A DNA stretch of 64,000 bases from Parolsenella sp958406235 (GCF_039062465.1 NZ_JBCLNF010000001.1:124001-188000), one strand, 5' to 3'. Shown: positions 43,017 through 52,205, numbered from the stretch's first letter. Program-made: numbers and translations. The notes: generated by a model from the letters alone, not told the origin.

Positions 43017-44468
43017 ATGACCCAAGACCTCATCATGCTCGCCGTGATCCTCGCTGCCGTCGTGGCGTCGTCGTTTTTGGCGAGCCTCATTCCCGGCCGC
43101 CCCATTCCGGAGGTCGTCTTCTTCGTGGTCGCCGGCGCCGTCTTGGGTCCGCACTGCGCGGGCGTTATCCACGCTTCCGCTGGCATGTCGCTCGTGAGCC
43201 GTCTCGGCATGGGATTCCTCTTCCTCATCGCCGGCTACGACCTCGATCTCCGCGAGCTCATGGGCCGCGCGGGCAGGCACGGCGCCGTCTGCTGGGCCAT
43301 CTGCATGGGGCTCGCCGTCGCCGCCACGCTCGCGCTTGACCTCGGCCTTTCCTCCACAGGCGTCGCCGCCTTCGCCATCGCGCTCACCACGACCGCCTAC
43401 GGCACCCTCGTCCCCATCATGCGCGACCGCGAGCTTTCGGGCACCGCGGTGGGCGGCGTCATCGAGTCCTACGGTGCTATGGGCGAGCTCCTCCCCGTCG
43501 TGGCGATGTCGCTCATGCTCTCGCCTGCGCGCTCGATGTCGGCGAACGTGGCCGTGCTCGTGCTCTTCGTCGCCGTGTGCGTCTTCGTGGCCCTCCAGGC
43601 CGAGCGCGCCCGCGCCTGGGGCTCGCGCCTGTGGAAGTGGGTCGTTGACAACGCCGAGACGAGCTCGCAGGCGACCCTTCGCGTCACGGTGTTGCTGCTG
43701 GTGACTCTGCTCGCCCTCGCTGCAGCGCTCGACCTCGACGCCGTGCTCGCCGCATTCGCCGCCGGCTTCATCCTGCGCCACCTCCTGCCGGACGAGCGCG
43801 GCAAGCGCCTCCTCGACAAGATCGAGATTCTTGCCAACGGGTTCTTCGTGCCGGCCTTCTTCGTCATCTCCGCCACGAGCATCGACTTCGCCGCCGTAGG
43901 GGCCGCGCCTGGCCTGCTCGCCATCTTCGTGGGGCTGCTTCTGCTCGTGAGGGCGCTGCCCGTGGCCGTCTGCCTGCAGGTCTTCCCCGAGACGCGCGAC
44001 ATGCCCACCGGCGAGAAGGTCTCCGCGAGCCTCTACTGCACGATGGCGCTGCCGCTGATCGTCGCCCTCACCGAGGCCGCGACGGCGGTCGACGCGATGC
44101 CCGAGTCGATGGCGAGCGTGCTCGTGACGGCGGGCGCGCTCACCGTGCTCGTGATCCCCGTGCTCACCAACGCCTCGCGTGTGGCGATCGCCGCGCATCC
44201 CGTCGAGGCGGCGCACGAGATCGCCGAACACCCGGATTCCGTCCGCGAGATCATCCACGAGCACCACGAGCACGTTCGCGAGGCGACCGAGCTCTTCCAC
44301 GAGGAGCGCGCCGAGCTGCGACGTCGCGGCGTGAGGCTCTCCGCCGCCGACTATCTGGCCCAGGCCGAGCAGATCCGCGAGCGCCACATCGACGACCTGC
44401 GCCGCATCAACGAGCACAGCCGCGAGGAGTACGAGGGCCTCCGCGAGGACCGCCGCCACGCGAAGTAG
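43017..44468 (+). CDS. CPA2 family monovalent cation:proton antiporter
   Basis: A 483-residue membrane protein with about twelve helices over residues 1-400. CPA2/Kef-type features are PIPEVVFFVVAGAVLGPH near 30, the discontinuous-helix region GTLVPIMRDRELSGTAVGG near 130, and FVPAFFVISATSIDF near 280. The last 85 residues are a charged, His/Glu/Arg-rich cytoplasmic coiled coil (HEHHEHVREATELFHEERAELRRR region) instead of a TrkA-N domain. It likely exchanges Na+ or K+ for protons. Start ATG follows GGAAGGA. The coiled-coil tail may be regulatory. Confidence 0.88.
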   Translation: MTQDLIMLAVILAAVVASSFLASLIPGRPIPEVVFFVVAGAVLGPHCAGVIHASAGMSLVSRLGMGFLFLIAGYDLDLRELMGRAGRHGAVCWAICMGLAVAATLALDLGLSSTGVAAFAIALTTTAYGTLVPIMRDRELSGTAVGGVIESYGAMGELLPVVAMSLMLSPARSMSANVAVLVLFVAVCVFVALQAERARAWGSRLWKWVVDNAETSSQATLRVTVLLLVTLLALAAALDLDAVLAAFAAGFILRHLLPDERGKRLLDKIEILANGFFVPAFFVISATSIDFAAVGAAPGLLAIFVGLLLLVRALPVAVCLQVFPETRDMPTGEKVSASLYCTMALPLIVALTEAATAVDAMPESMASVLVTAGALTVLVIPVLTNASRVAIAAHPVEAAHEIAEHPDSVREIIHEHHEHVREATELFHEERAELRRRGVRLSAADYLAQAEQIRERHIDDLRRINEHSREEYEGLREDRRHAK

Positions 44469-44625
44469 GCGGGGCCCTCGACCGCGCGCTACGTCGGCGT
44501 TTGTTTCCGCTAGGTGGCGCTCTGCGTTTCTCGGAGGGTCCCTCCGGCGCGGGGTCGTATTATGGTGGGCGGACAATACGCCGCCGCGGGCTAGCCTCGC
44601 GGCGCAGAAGCTAGGAGACCCCCCC

Positions 44626-46071
44626 ATGGCAGAGAACAACGCCCAGCTAAAGGCAGACATCGAGGAGTTTGTCGACCGCGTGTGGCCAGAGGTCCTCGAT
44701 GACATCGAGGCTCTCGTCAGCCACTGCAGCGAGGAGGACCTCGAGCATGCCACCGAGGGCGCCCCTTGGGGTCCCGGTCCGCGTGCCGCCCTCGACGAGG
44801 CACTCTGCATCGCCAACGTCTGCGGCCTCGAGGCGCATGATTGCGAGGGCTACCTCGGCTATGCGGATCTCGTCGGCGAGTCCGAGAAGCAGATCGCCAC
44901 AATCGCCCACGTCGACATCGTCCCCGCCGGCCCGGGCTGGCACACCGATCCCTTCGAGATGGTTCGTCGCGACGGCTGGATCCTCGGCCGCGGCGTTATC
45001 GACGACAAGGGCCCCGCGGTGCTCTCGCTCTACGCCGGACGCTTCTTCGCGGAGCGCGTCGCGGCCACGGGCAAGCGCCTGCCGTACACCCTGCGCGTGA
45101 TCCTTGGCGCCAACGAGGAGACCAACATGGGCGACGTCGAGTATTACCTCGATCACAACCCCGAGCCGGACTTCCTCTTCACGCCAGATGCCGAGTTCCC
45201 GGTGTGCTGCGGCGAGAAGGGCCTCTACGGCGCGACCTTCCGCTCCGCTCCCATCTCCGGCTCCGTCGAGGGTTCCGTGATCCGCGCAATCGAGGGCGGC
45301 AGTGCCACCAACGCCATCCCGAGCCTTGCCGCAGCCATCGTCCGCGCGGATGCCAGTACGCTGCCCGTCGCGGCTGACCTTGAGATCGAGGATGCCAGCG
45401 AGGACGGTGAGACGCTCGCCCGCATCACCGCGCACGGCATCGGCGGCCACGCGAGCATGCCCGCCGGCACGAAGAACGCCATCGCCATCCTCTGCGCCTA
45501 CCTGCTCGAGAACGGTCTCTGCTCCGATGCCGAGCGCACGTTCCTCGAGCTCGAGGCCACCATCCATGCCTCCACGGACGGCTCGAGCCTCGGCATCGCC
45601 GCCACGGACGACATCTTCGAGCCGCTCACCTGCATCGGCGGCACCCTGCGCCAGACCGTTGACGGCCGTCTCGAGCAGACGGTCGACTCCCGCTACCCCA
45701 AGTCCACGACGTCCGAGGCGATCGACGCGGAGCTCGAGAAGATCGCTGCCGCCCACGGCTGCGAGTTCGAGCCCGGCCGTGCCGTCGTGCCGTTCTACGT
45801 CTCGCCGGATTCCCCCGAGATTCAGACGCTCGTTCGCTGCTACAACGAGTACACCGGCAAGGACACCAAGCCCTTCACCATCGGTGGTGGCACCTATGCC
45901 CGTCATTTCAAGAATGCCGCGAGCTTTGGTCCGGAGGTGCCGGGCCTCGAGACGCCGGAGTGGGTTGGGTCCATGCACGGCCCCGATGAGGGTGCGAGCG
46001 AGGAGCAGCTGCGCGAGGCGCTGAAGATCTACATCTATGCCATCGCCGAGCTCATGAAGCTCGAGCTTTAG
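44626..46071 (+). CDS. M20 family dipeptidase (Sapep/PepV-like)
   Basis: A 481-residue zinc peptidase. Metal and catalytic residues are visible: AHVDIVPAGPGW near 97 (His, catalytic Asp), GRGVIDDKGP near 125 (bridging Asp), GANEETNMG near 160 (catalytic and metal Glu), FTPDAEFPV near 185 (metal Asp), and the final metal His in GGTYARHFKNA near 430. It hydrolyses dipeptides in the cytosol. Start ATG with TAGGAGA upstream. It is followed by the DUF1275 gene 106 bases later with no clear terminator between them. Confidence 0.92.
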   Translation: MAENNAQLKADIEEFVDRVWPEVLDDIEALVSHCSEEDLEHATEGAPWGPGPRAALDEALCIANVCGLEAHDCEGYLGYADLVGESEKQIATIAHVDIVPAGPGWHTDPFEMVRRDGWILGRGVIDDKGPAVLSLYAGRFFAERVAATGKRLPYTLRVILGANEETNMGDVEYYLDHNPEPDFLFTPDAEFPVCCGEKGLYGATFRSAPISGSVEGSVIRAIEGGSATNAIPSLAAAIVRADASTLPVAADLEIEDASEDGETLARITAHGIGGHASMPAGTKNAIAILCAYLLENGLCSDAERTFLELEATIHASTDGSSLGIAATDDIFEPLTCIGGTLRQTVDGRLEQTVDSRYPKSTTSEAIDAELEKIAAAHGCEFEPGRAVVPFYVSPDSPEIQTLVRCYNEYTGKDTKPFTIGGGTYARHFKNAASFGPEVPGLETPEWVGSMHGPDEGASEEQLREALKIYIYAIAELMKLEL

Positions 46072-46177
46072 AAACTCGCTCGGGCTTGGCTCTTGCTTGG
46101 GCCGCGCCCGGAGCCTGCGTTTGAGGCTTGGTCCCTCGCGTCCGAGCTTGAGGAACTGACATTAGGGGGTATACCGC

Positions 46178-46843
46178 GTGGAGCACGCGAAGCAGATTTC
46201 CGAGTCCATCGAGATGGGTGCCATCATGGCGCTCGCTGGCGGCTTCATGGACGCCTATTCCTATATCGGCAGGGGAGGTGTCTTCGCCAACGCTCAGACG
46301 GGAAATATACTGCTCGCGGCCGTGAACCTATCGAGTGGTGACCCGAGCTCGTCTCTCAGGCACCTGTTTCCGGTCATCGCCTTCGCACTTGGCATCATGA
46401 TGGCGGACCTCGTGCATGAGCGCTTTGCGAGCCTGCTGCATTGGCGTCAGGAGACGGTCCTCGTCGAGGCGGTGATCCTGTTCATCGTGAGCCTCATGCC
46501 GGAGAGCCAGAACCTCCTGGCGAACTGCCTCACGTCGCTTGCGTGCGGCATGCAGGTTGAGAGCTTCCGCAAGATCCACGGGTACGGCATCGCGACGACG
46601 ATGTGCATCGGCAACCTGCGCTCGGCGCTGCAAAACGTCGACGACTTCATCATCACGCACAACCGTGGCTTCCTGCTTAATGGCCTGCTTTACTTTGGCG
46701 TCATCACCATGTTCGTGGCTGGCTCGGTGCTGGGCAACGCGTGCATCGGCTGGTTTGGCCTGCACGCCATCGCCGTGGCCTCCGCCCTGCTCGCGCTGGC
46801 CTTCACCGTGATGTTCGTTGACCGCGAGGGCAACGAGGACTAG
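46178..46843 (+). CDS. DUF1275 (YoaK-like) membrane protein
   Basis: A 221-residue membrane protein with about six helices. The family signature is at the start: LAGGFMDAYSYIGRGGVFANAQTGNILL (about 17-45), followed by GMQVESFRKIHGYGIATTMCIGNLRS near 125. The start is a GTG at 46178 behind AGGGGG; the Val is read as Met. The family function is unknown; some members are linked to transport. An intrinsic terminator follows 25 bases after the stop. Confidence 0.88.
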   Translation: MEHAKQISESIEMGAIMALAGGFMDAYSYIGRGGVFANAQTGNILLAAVNLSSGDPSSSLRHLFPVIAFALGIMMADLVHERFASLLHWRQETVLVEAVILFIVSLMPESQNLLANCLTSLACGMQVESFRKIHGYGIATTMCIGNLRSALQNVDDFIITHNRGFLLNGLLYFGVITMFVAGSVLGNACIGWFGLHAIAVASALLALAFTVMFVDREGNED

Positions 46844-46867
46844 CTGCGACCAACATAGAACGCAGTT

Positions 46868-46905
46868 GCGCCCGCAGAAGGAATCTCCTTTCTGCGGGCG
46901 CTTTT
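46868..46905. terminator. Intrinsic terminator after the DUF1275 gene
   Basis: GCGCCCGCAGAAGGA...TCCTTTCTGCGGGCGC followed by TTTT on the plus strand. Confidence 0.85.
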
Positions 46906-46910
46906 GCGTA

Positions 46911-46950
46911 AGTTGACAAAGGGACTGTCCCTTTGTCTCCTTTGTCAACT
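46911..46950. repeat. Dispersed palindrome family 1, copy 4 (expanded)
   Basis: AGTTGACAAAGGGAC-T-GTCCCTTTGTC, then a second TCCTTTGTCAACT. The right arm is extended by a 9-bp partial duplication. It lies between convergent genes, directly after the intrinsic terminator. Confidence 0.75.
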
Positions 46951-46952
46951 CT

Positions 46953-49349
46953 CTAGCGGTCGGGTTCGTTTTCCATGGAGTTGGCGACGCCGTGCATGAC
47001 GTCGTCGCCGGAAAGCGCGCTGAGGAGCGTCGCGAAGCCGCGGGCGACGGGGAAGACCTCGGCGTCCGTGGCGCCCTGGGCAGCCTCCACCAGAACCTCG
47101 ACCACGCGCTCCGTGGGTGCGAGCGGGATGTTGGCACGGCGGAGCGTCTCCTCGACGTCCTCTGCCGCCACGCCATCAGAGCTGTTCTCGACACGCAGGC
47201 TCATGAGCTCGATATGAGCCGCCATGCTGCAGGCGGAGTGGCTCATGACCGCCTTCTGATAGCACGCGTCCGCGACGTCAGCCTCGCCGAGCTTCCACTC
47301 GAGGAAGGCGAGGCGGTAGTAGCACACGCCCACGCTCTGCGGGTCGAACGCGTACTCGAGCTGCTGGATGAGCTCGTTTGCCGCGGCCTCGAAGTCATGG
47401 TCGAGCTCGAAGCAGCGGGCGGCGCGGAGCGTGCCGGAGACATCGAACGGGCAGAGGTCCTGAGCGCGGCGGGCGAAGCCGAGGGCTTCCTCCTGGCGGC
47501 CGGAGTCGATCAGGGCACTCGCCATGAGGAGCTGGGCGGCGAAGTAGGCGTCCGGCACGAGGCGGACCTCCTCGCCCTCCTTGGCAAGAAGCCTGTTGTA
47601 GAGCGCGCGGGAGACATAACTCGTGAACTCGCGCCACACAACGCCGTTGCCGTCCGTGTAGGTGTCGAGGGCGTCGACCGGGGCGAGGACGTCCGTGAGC
47701 GTCTCGATGGCGTCTGCGGATTTGCCGCTCGTGACCTGGTCGAGCGCGATCGCCGTCGCGCGGGAGAGGGCGCCGCCGTTGACGAACTCGTCCACGAAGG
47801 CGAGGGAGTCCTTATCGTCAAGACGGCCGTCGATGATCGCCTGGGCGCAGCGCTCGCCGGCCTCGCGCACCGTGGCGTCACGGTCATTCTGCGTGAGGTC
47901 GAGGATACGGCGGACATCCCCCAGCGTGGTGCCGCCCAGCTGGCGTGCGACGGCCTCGGCCACCTGGGAGCGATGCGCGTCCTCGTTGATGCCGAGGTCA
48001 TGCACGAATTTCGTGCCAAGGAGGCTGGCCTCGAAATCCGGCAGGATGCGACTCGAGAGGTCGACGTTGTCATAGCGGCTTGCAGGGCAGAAGCGCTCCG
48101 CCTCCGGCACGAAGCCCTGCTCGACCGCGCAGAGGCGGTCTTCCTCGATGCGGAAGTCGACGCCCAGCTCGCGGCAGAGCTCGCGTGCGTCGAAGGGCTT
48201 CGAGAGGTCATGCTCGCGCAAGGCCTCTCGCGAGATGTCTGCGCTGACGAGACACCGGCGTCCGCGCGGGCTCTTGTCGACCACGGCGACGAACGCATGG
48301 CAGAGGCGTCTCGAACTGCGGAAGGCGTGCGCAGCGAGCAGGAGCGTCAGGCGCAGGGCGTAGTCCGTCGCCATTTGGTCACGCATCTGGGAGGTCGCGG
48401 GGATGATGCGGTCGAGTTCCTCGGAGTAGATGGAATGGGGCTGGCAGAGGGCGTCCCTGTAGGGCGTCTCGATCGCAATGTCGCCGCCCATGAGGTTCAC
48501 GCGGAAACGCACGGAGAGGCGGAGCGGCAGGCGAAGGCTCTCGATGCCCGCGGAGAAGGTCTGGCGCACGCCCCACTCGCCGGCGACGTCGAGCATGCTC
48601 GCCTGCTTGATCGGTTTGGTGCCGAGCTGTGCGGTGATGGTGCTCGCAAGGCCCTGGTTGAAGGCGTAGCACTCCTCGAACGTGGCGGTGTGGTCGAGAC
48701 CCTTCCAGGCGAAGAGCGCACGATTGAGGGCGCCTTCGAGAGCGATCACGCGTAGGGCCTCGCGCTCCGGAATGCGGCGTTTCGTCGTGCGGAGGAAGAA
48801 GCTCTTCGTGCGGTAGGGGAGGACGACCTCGAAATCCGGGATGTGAGCGCCGGGGTCATCGATTCCGGCCTCCTGGAGACCGCGGGCGAGGTAGAGGGAG
48901 AAGGCGTCCGGATGCGGGGTCGTGGGGTCGTCGTCCGCCGCGCGCTCCTGAGCGAGGGTGTCGCGCGTGAGCGTGCGGAGCTCCCTCAGAGGGTTGTCCG
49001 CCTCGGCGAGACGGCGGGAGAGCTCTTCGATGTCGCGGGGCTCGTCGTAGAGCGGGGCTGCGGGGATGTCGGCGTCAGTGGTGTCGGTGCCGTCGGGCGA
49101 GTCGCCAGAGGCGGCCGTTGCGGCGCCGGCATCGCTGGCCTGCGTGACGCCATCCGCTGCGATGCCGGGAACGGCGCCATTCTCGGCATCTTTTGCCGCC
49201 GCGGCTGGGTGGTCGGTTGCCTTGCGGGGCGGGAAGCTGACGATGCCGTCGCGCGAGAGCCTGCCGAGCAGGAAGCACACGACGCTGACCAGGCCCAAGA
49301 TGGACCCGATGGCGAAGCCAACCAATACCATGTTCGCGCTGTCGCCCAT
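46953..49349 (-). CDS. Large membrane-anchored protein with C-terminal TPR-like repeats
   Basis: A 798-residue protein of unknown function. One membrane helix near the N-terminus (residues about 5-30, MVLVGFAIGSILGLVSVVCFLLG) is followed by an Ala/Asp/Thr-rich linker to about 115. The soluble body runs from 120 to 560. The C-terminal part (about 590-720) shows TPR-like helix pairs: LLMASALIDSGRQEEALGFARRAQDLCPFD, AARCFELDHDFEAAANELIQQL, and YYRLAFLEWKLGEADVADACYQKAVM. I start at ATG 49349 with GGAGAGGAG upstream, not the ATG 19 codons earlier. It is transcribed alone. The layout suggests an anchored scaffold; the role is not known. Confidence 0.75.
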   Translation of the reverse strand: MGDSANMVLVGFAIGSILGLVSVVCFLLGRLSRDGIVSFPPRKATDHPAAAAKDAENGAVPGIAADGVTQASDAGAATAASGDSPDGTDTTDADIPAAPLYDEPRDIEELSRRLAEADNPLRELRTLTRDTLAQERAADDDPTTPHPDAFSLYLARGLQEAGIDDPGAHIPDFEVVLPYRTKSFFLRTTKRRIPEREALRVIALEGALNRALFAWKGLDHTATFEECYAFNQGLASTITAQLGTKPIKQASMLDVAGEWGVRQTFSAGIESLRLPLRLSVRFRVNLMGGDIAIETPYRDALCQPHSIYSEELDRIIPATSQMRDQMATDYALRLTLLLAAHAFRSSRRLCHAFVAVVDKSPRGRRCLVSADISREALREHDLSKPFDARELCRELGVDFRIEEDRLCAVEQGFVPEAERFCPASRYDNVDLSSRILPDFEASLLGTKFVHDLGINEDAHRSQVAEAVARQLGGTTLGDVRRILDLTQNDRDATVREAGERCAQAIIDGRLDDKDSLAFVDEFVNGGALSRATAIALDQVTSGKSADAIETLTDVLAPVDALDTYTDGNGVVWREFTSYVSRALYNRLLAKEGEEVRLVPDAYFAAQLLMASALIDSGRQEEALGFARRAQDLCPFDVSGTLRAARCFELDHDFEAAANELIQQLEYAFDPQSVGVCYYRLAFLEWKLGEADVADACYQKAVMSHSACSMAAHIELMSLRVENSSDGVAAEDVEETLRRANIPLAPTERVVEVLVEAAQGATDAEVFPVARGFATLLSALSGDDVMHGVANSMENEPDR

Positions 49350-49630
49350 GAGCTCCTCTCCCAGCACTGAGACGTCGTCCTTTGCGTGGTTTGCGCGTCT
49401 GCGCACCTTTATAATTTGCCTATCTTAGCTAACTATACCCGGCTACGGCGCGGCGGTGTCTCCTGGATATGGCACCCGCGCACACGCACATAAAACCGCA
49501 CGTTTTTGGCGTGCCGCGGGAAGCCGGAGAGCCGCCGGTCCGCATCGCGCCGCGCCCGCGTCGAACAAGGCGTGTCGCGGGAAGCCGGAGATCCGCGGTG
49601 CTGCACCGTGCCGAACAGAGGAGGAGCCTC
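49350..49630. other. Divergent spacer between the TPR-like protein and the small pentapeptide protein
   Basis: An AT-rich stretch (TATAATTTGCC...CTATACC, about 49411-49440) probably holds promoter elements for one or both divergent genes. Two copies of GCCGCGGGAAGCCGGAG-like sequence follow at about 49516 and 49574. No gene is seen. Confidence 0.4.
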
Positions 49631-50005
49631 ATGCCCGTAGACATCAAGAACCTCGCCGCGCAGATCACCGAGGCAATTGTGAACGCCCCGGAGCTCGCAC
49701 AGGAGCTCATCGACTCGCCCGCACAGACCGTCGAGCGCATAACCGGCCAGAGCGAGGCGGACCTCACGGAGCTCTTCCAGCTCGTGCTCTCGAACCTCTC
49801 GAAGACGGGCGTTGACCTCTCTGGTCTCGACCTGACGAAGCTTGACCTGACTGCGATTGATCTCTCGAGGCTCGACCTCGGCGAGCTTGCCGGCATGGCG
49901 CAGTCCCTTGGCATCAGCTTCGTCGACCTCGCGGGTGCCGCGTCTGGCCTGCTTGGCGGCAGCGGCGTTTCCAGCCTCCTCGGCAGCCTCTTCGGTCGCA
50001 AGTAG
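49631..50005 (+). CDS. Small protein with five tandem pentapeptide-like repeats
   Basis: A 124-residue protein. Residues 1-50 form an amphipathic helical region (IKNLAAQITEAIVNAPELAQELI). About 57-85 is a run of five-residue repeats with consensus (V/L/I)DLxx: VDLSG, LDLTK, LDLTA, IDLSR, LDLGE. The C-terminal 25 residues are Gly/Ser/Leu-rich (GLLGGSGVSSLLGSLFGRK). Start ATG with GAGGAGGAG upstream. No transporter or modification gene is adjacent, so a peptide-antibiotic role is not supported. It looks like a small conserved hypothetical protein; the repeat region could form a short right-handed helix. Function unknown. Confidence 0.75.
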   Translation: MPVDIKNLAAQITEAIVNAPELAQELIDSPAQTVERITGQSEADLTELFQLVLSNLSKTGVDLSGLDLTKLDLTAIDLSRLDLGELAGMAQSLGISFVDLAGAASGLLGGSGVSSLLGSLFGRK

Positions 50006-50078
50006 TCGCCGCGCTCGGCAGTGCTCGCAGCCTGCGTGCCTCGCGCAATCGGCGTTGCGGCTCGAGACTTCGCCAAAG

Positions 50079-50136
50079 CCTACCGCTTGTAACGTTTCGG
50101 CGCCAAAAACGCGCTCAATCCCTTACAAACGGTAGG
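50079..50136. repeat. Nested hairpin repeat family 2, copy c
   Basis: CCTACCGCTTGTAA and TTACAAACGGTAGG arms (one mismatch) around GTTTCGGCGCCAAAAAC. The right arm continues into GTTTCG as in the other copies. It lies between convergent genes. Confidence 0.75.
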
Positions 50137-50282
50137 TTTCGTGCCTCGTCCGGCGTCGCGCCCCGTGCTTCGTTCGGCGTAGCGTGCGTGCGCGCAGGCG
50201 ACGTCGCGCCCCGTGCTTCGTCCGGCGTTGCGTGCGAGCGCGCAACCGGCGTCGCGCGCGAGTGTGCAGACGGCACCGCGAC

Positions 50283-50960
50283 CTAGGCGAAGCGGTGCAG
50301 TAGCAGGCCGTTTCCGGGCAGAAGCTCGCGCTCGACATCCTGACCGCGCGGAACGAGGAGGGCGAGAGAGTGCAGGGCCGGTGAGCGGGCATCGAGGTTG
50401 GGCTTGGCCGTGCGGGCCTCGGCGGCGATCGCCACGGCCGCCTTCGCGACGGCGAGGTCTCCCGTGGGCTCCACCTCAGTCGCGCCAATCGCCGCGACGA
50501 TTGCCCCGACGGCATCCTCCCTGCTCACACGCCACACCACGACCTGCGTGCCAGCTCCGTTCGAGAGGTTGTAGAGCGGCGTGGCCGTCTGCGCGGCCGC
50601 GACGATCGTCTGGATCGCGAAGTTGTTCTCGTACGCGAGGGCCACGGCGTTCGCATGGGCGGCCAGGGAGCGCATGCGCGCGGCGATCGAGTCTGCCGCG
50701 TCCGTGATGCCCGCTTCGGCATCCTCGCTGGCTACCGCGGCAACGAGTCCGGTGAGCTCGCCGGCGTCGCAGCAACACACGATGCCCTGGCGTACGGCAT
50801 CGCCGTCGCGACGTGCCACGAGGTAGAGCGCACGTCCCAGATCCTGCATGTATGCGCCCGAGGCGACGAGCGCGTCGAGCTCGGCGGCGGTCGTGGGCTC
50901 GCACATCTCGCCCATGCGCGTCGGGTCGGGTCGGACGCTTGAGAAGGCCTGGATTTGCAT
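50283..50960 (-). CDS. Shortened DUF1015-like protein in the serine operon
   Basis: A 225-residue protein starting MQIQAFSSVRPDPTRMGEM. DUF1015 proteins of about 400 residues are commonly encoded with serC and serA; this one keeps the 'FsavRP' start and the ALYLVARRD...RQGIVCCCDAGEL strand pair, but much of the middle is missing and the C-terminus differs. I use ATG 50960 with GGAGGAACAC upstream. It follows serA by 81 bases, behind an intrinsic terminator (50982-51010), so its expression likely depends on readthrough. The function of DUF1015 is not established. Confidence 0.65.
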   Translation of the reverse strand: MQIQAFSSVRPDPTRMGEMCEPTTAAELDALVASGAYMQDLGRALYLVARRDGDAVRQGIVCCCDAGELTGLVAAVASEDAEAGITDAADSIAARMRSLAAHANAVALAYENNFAIQTIVAAAQTATPLYNLSNGAGTQVVVWRVSREDAVGAIVAAIGATEVEPTGDLAVAKAAVAIAAEARTAKPNLDARSPALHSLALLVPRGQDVERELLPGNGLLLHRFA

Positions 50961-50976
50961 CGTGTTCCTCCAAACT

Positions 50977-51010
50977 GAAAAGCGGCTGGGGGCCAAGGCC
51001 ACCCAGCCGC
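50977..51010 (-). terminator. Intrinsic terminator between serA and the DUF1015-like gene
   Basis: On the minus strand, GCGGCTGGG...CCCAGCCGC (9-bp stem around 11 nt) is followed by TTTTCAGTTT, just upstream of the next gene's ribosome site. Confidence 0.65.
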
Positions 51011-51041
51011 GCGGGTTCGGGCGAGCGAGCCGTTGCGGCCG

Positions 51042-52205
51042 CTACTTGATGACTCGCACGCGATAGATCGCGGGAATCGCCTTGAGGGCTTCGATCGTAA
51101 CATCCTCGAGGTGCTCGTCGGTGTCGAACATGGTGTACGCGTTCTCGCCGGCACTCTCGTTGACCATACGCTGCACGTTGGCGTTGTCCTTCGCGAGGAT
51201 GGCCGTGATTTGGCCGATCATGTTGGGGACGTTCGCGTGTAGGCACGCGATGCGGCTCGCGGCGCGCGCCTTGCCCATCGAGCAGGTGGGGTAGTTGACG
51301 GAGTTGGCGATGTTGCCGTTCTCGAGGTAGTCCTTGAGCTCGCTGATCGCCATGTCCGCGCAGTTGGCCTCGGCCTCGCCGGTGCCCGCGCCGGAGTGCG
51401 TGGTGATGAAGGTGTTGGGCATGCGGACGGTCTTGGGCGTGGCGAAATCCGTCGCGAACCAGGAGAGGCGACCGCCGCGGAGCGCCGCGTCGACGGCGTC
51501 CTCGTCCACGATCGTCTCGCGCGCGTAGTTGATGAGGATGGCACCCGGCTTGAGCAGGCCGAGGACGTCCGCGTCGATCATCGAGATGGTGTCGGCCTTG
51601 CTGGGGACGTGGAGAGTGAGGTAGTCGCAGTTGCGGCAAAGGTCCTCGAGCGTGCCCACGCGCTGGACCTCGCGCGAAAGCACCCACGCGTGCTCGACGG
51701 AGATGAACGGGTCATAGCCGAAGACCTGCATGCCGAGGTCGACGCAGGCGTTGGCGACCTTCGAGCCGACGTTGCCGAGGCCCACGACGCCGATGCGCTT
51801 GCCCTTGAGCTCGTGGCCGACGAACGCCTTCTTGGCCTTCTCGGCGTTGACCAGGATGTTCTCGTCATCCGAGTGTGCGCGGACCCAGTCCATCGACTGC
51901 ACGACGCCGCGGCTCGAGAGGATGAGCATCGCGAGGACGAGCTCCTTGACGGCGTTGGAGTTGGCGCCCGGCGAGTTGAATACGACGACGCCTCGCTTGG
52001 CGTACTCCTTGATGGGGATGTTATTCACGCCGGCACCGCAACGAGCGATGGCACGAACGGATTCCGGCAGGTCATAGCCGTGGAGGTCGGTCGAGCGCAT
52101 GAGGATGGCGTCTGCGCCATCGGCATCGGGGACGAAGTCATAGCCCTCGCCGAACTCGACGTCGCCGTCCTTGGTGATGTCGTCGATCGTCTTGATGTGA
52201 CGCAT
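51042..52205 (-). CDS. serA: D-3-phosphoglycerate dehydrogenase SerA
   Basis: SerA oxidises 3-phosphoglycerate with NAD+, the first step of serine synthesis. The 387-residue protein has the D-2-hydroxyacid dehydrogenase fold: substrate part ARCGAGVNNIPI near 58, NAD Rossmann GVVGLGNVGSKVA near 143, catalytic Arg in NYARETIVDE near 233 and the His in ITTHSGAGT near 283. The C-terminal 75 residues are an ACT-type domain (NVPNMIGQITAILAKDNANVQRMVN) that usually senses serine. The start overlaps the serC stop (TAATG), so the two are coupled. Confidence 0.95.
   Translation of the reverse strand: MRHIKTIDDITKDGDVEFGEGYDFVPDADGADAILMRSTDLHGYDLPESVRAIARCGAGVNNIPIKEYAKRGVVVFNSPGANSNAVKELVLAMLILSSRGVVQSMDWVRAHSDDENILVNAEKAKKAFVGHELKGKRIGVVGLGNVGSKVANACVDLGMQVFGYDPFISVEHAWVLSREVQRVGTLEDLCRNCDYLTLHVPSKADTISMIDADVLGLLKPGAILINYARETIVDEDAVDAALRGGRLSWFATDFATPKTVRMPNTFITTHSGAGTGEAEANCADMAISELKDYLENGNIANSVNYPTCSMGKARAASRIACLHANVPNMIGQITAILAKDNANVQRMVNESAGENAYTMFDTDEHLEDVTIEALKAIPAIYRVRVIK

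Noticed and set aside
41505..44816. 1103-codon minus-strand open frame across the acidic protein and the CPA2 antiporter
   Set aside because: It runs through two well-supported plus-strand genes and the terminator between them, and its sequence is low-complexity.
49631..50005. Bacteriocin precursor because of the Gly-rich C-terminus
   Set aside because: There is no double-Gly leader processing site, export gene or modification enzyme nearby, and the pentapeptide repeats fit another kind of protein.
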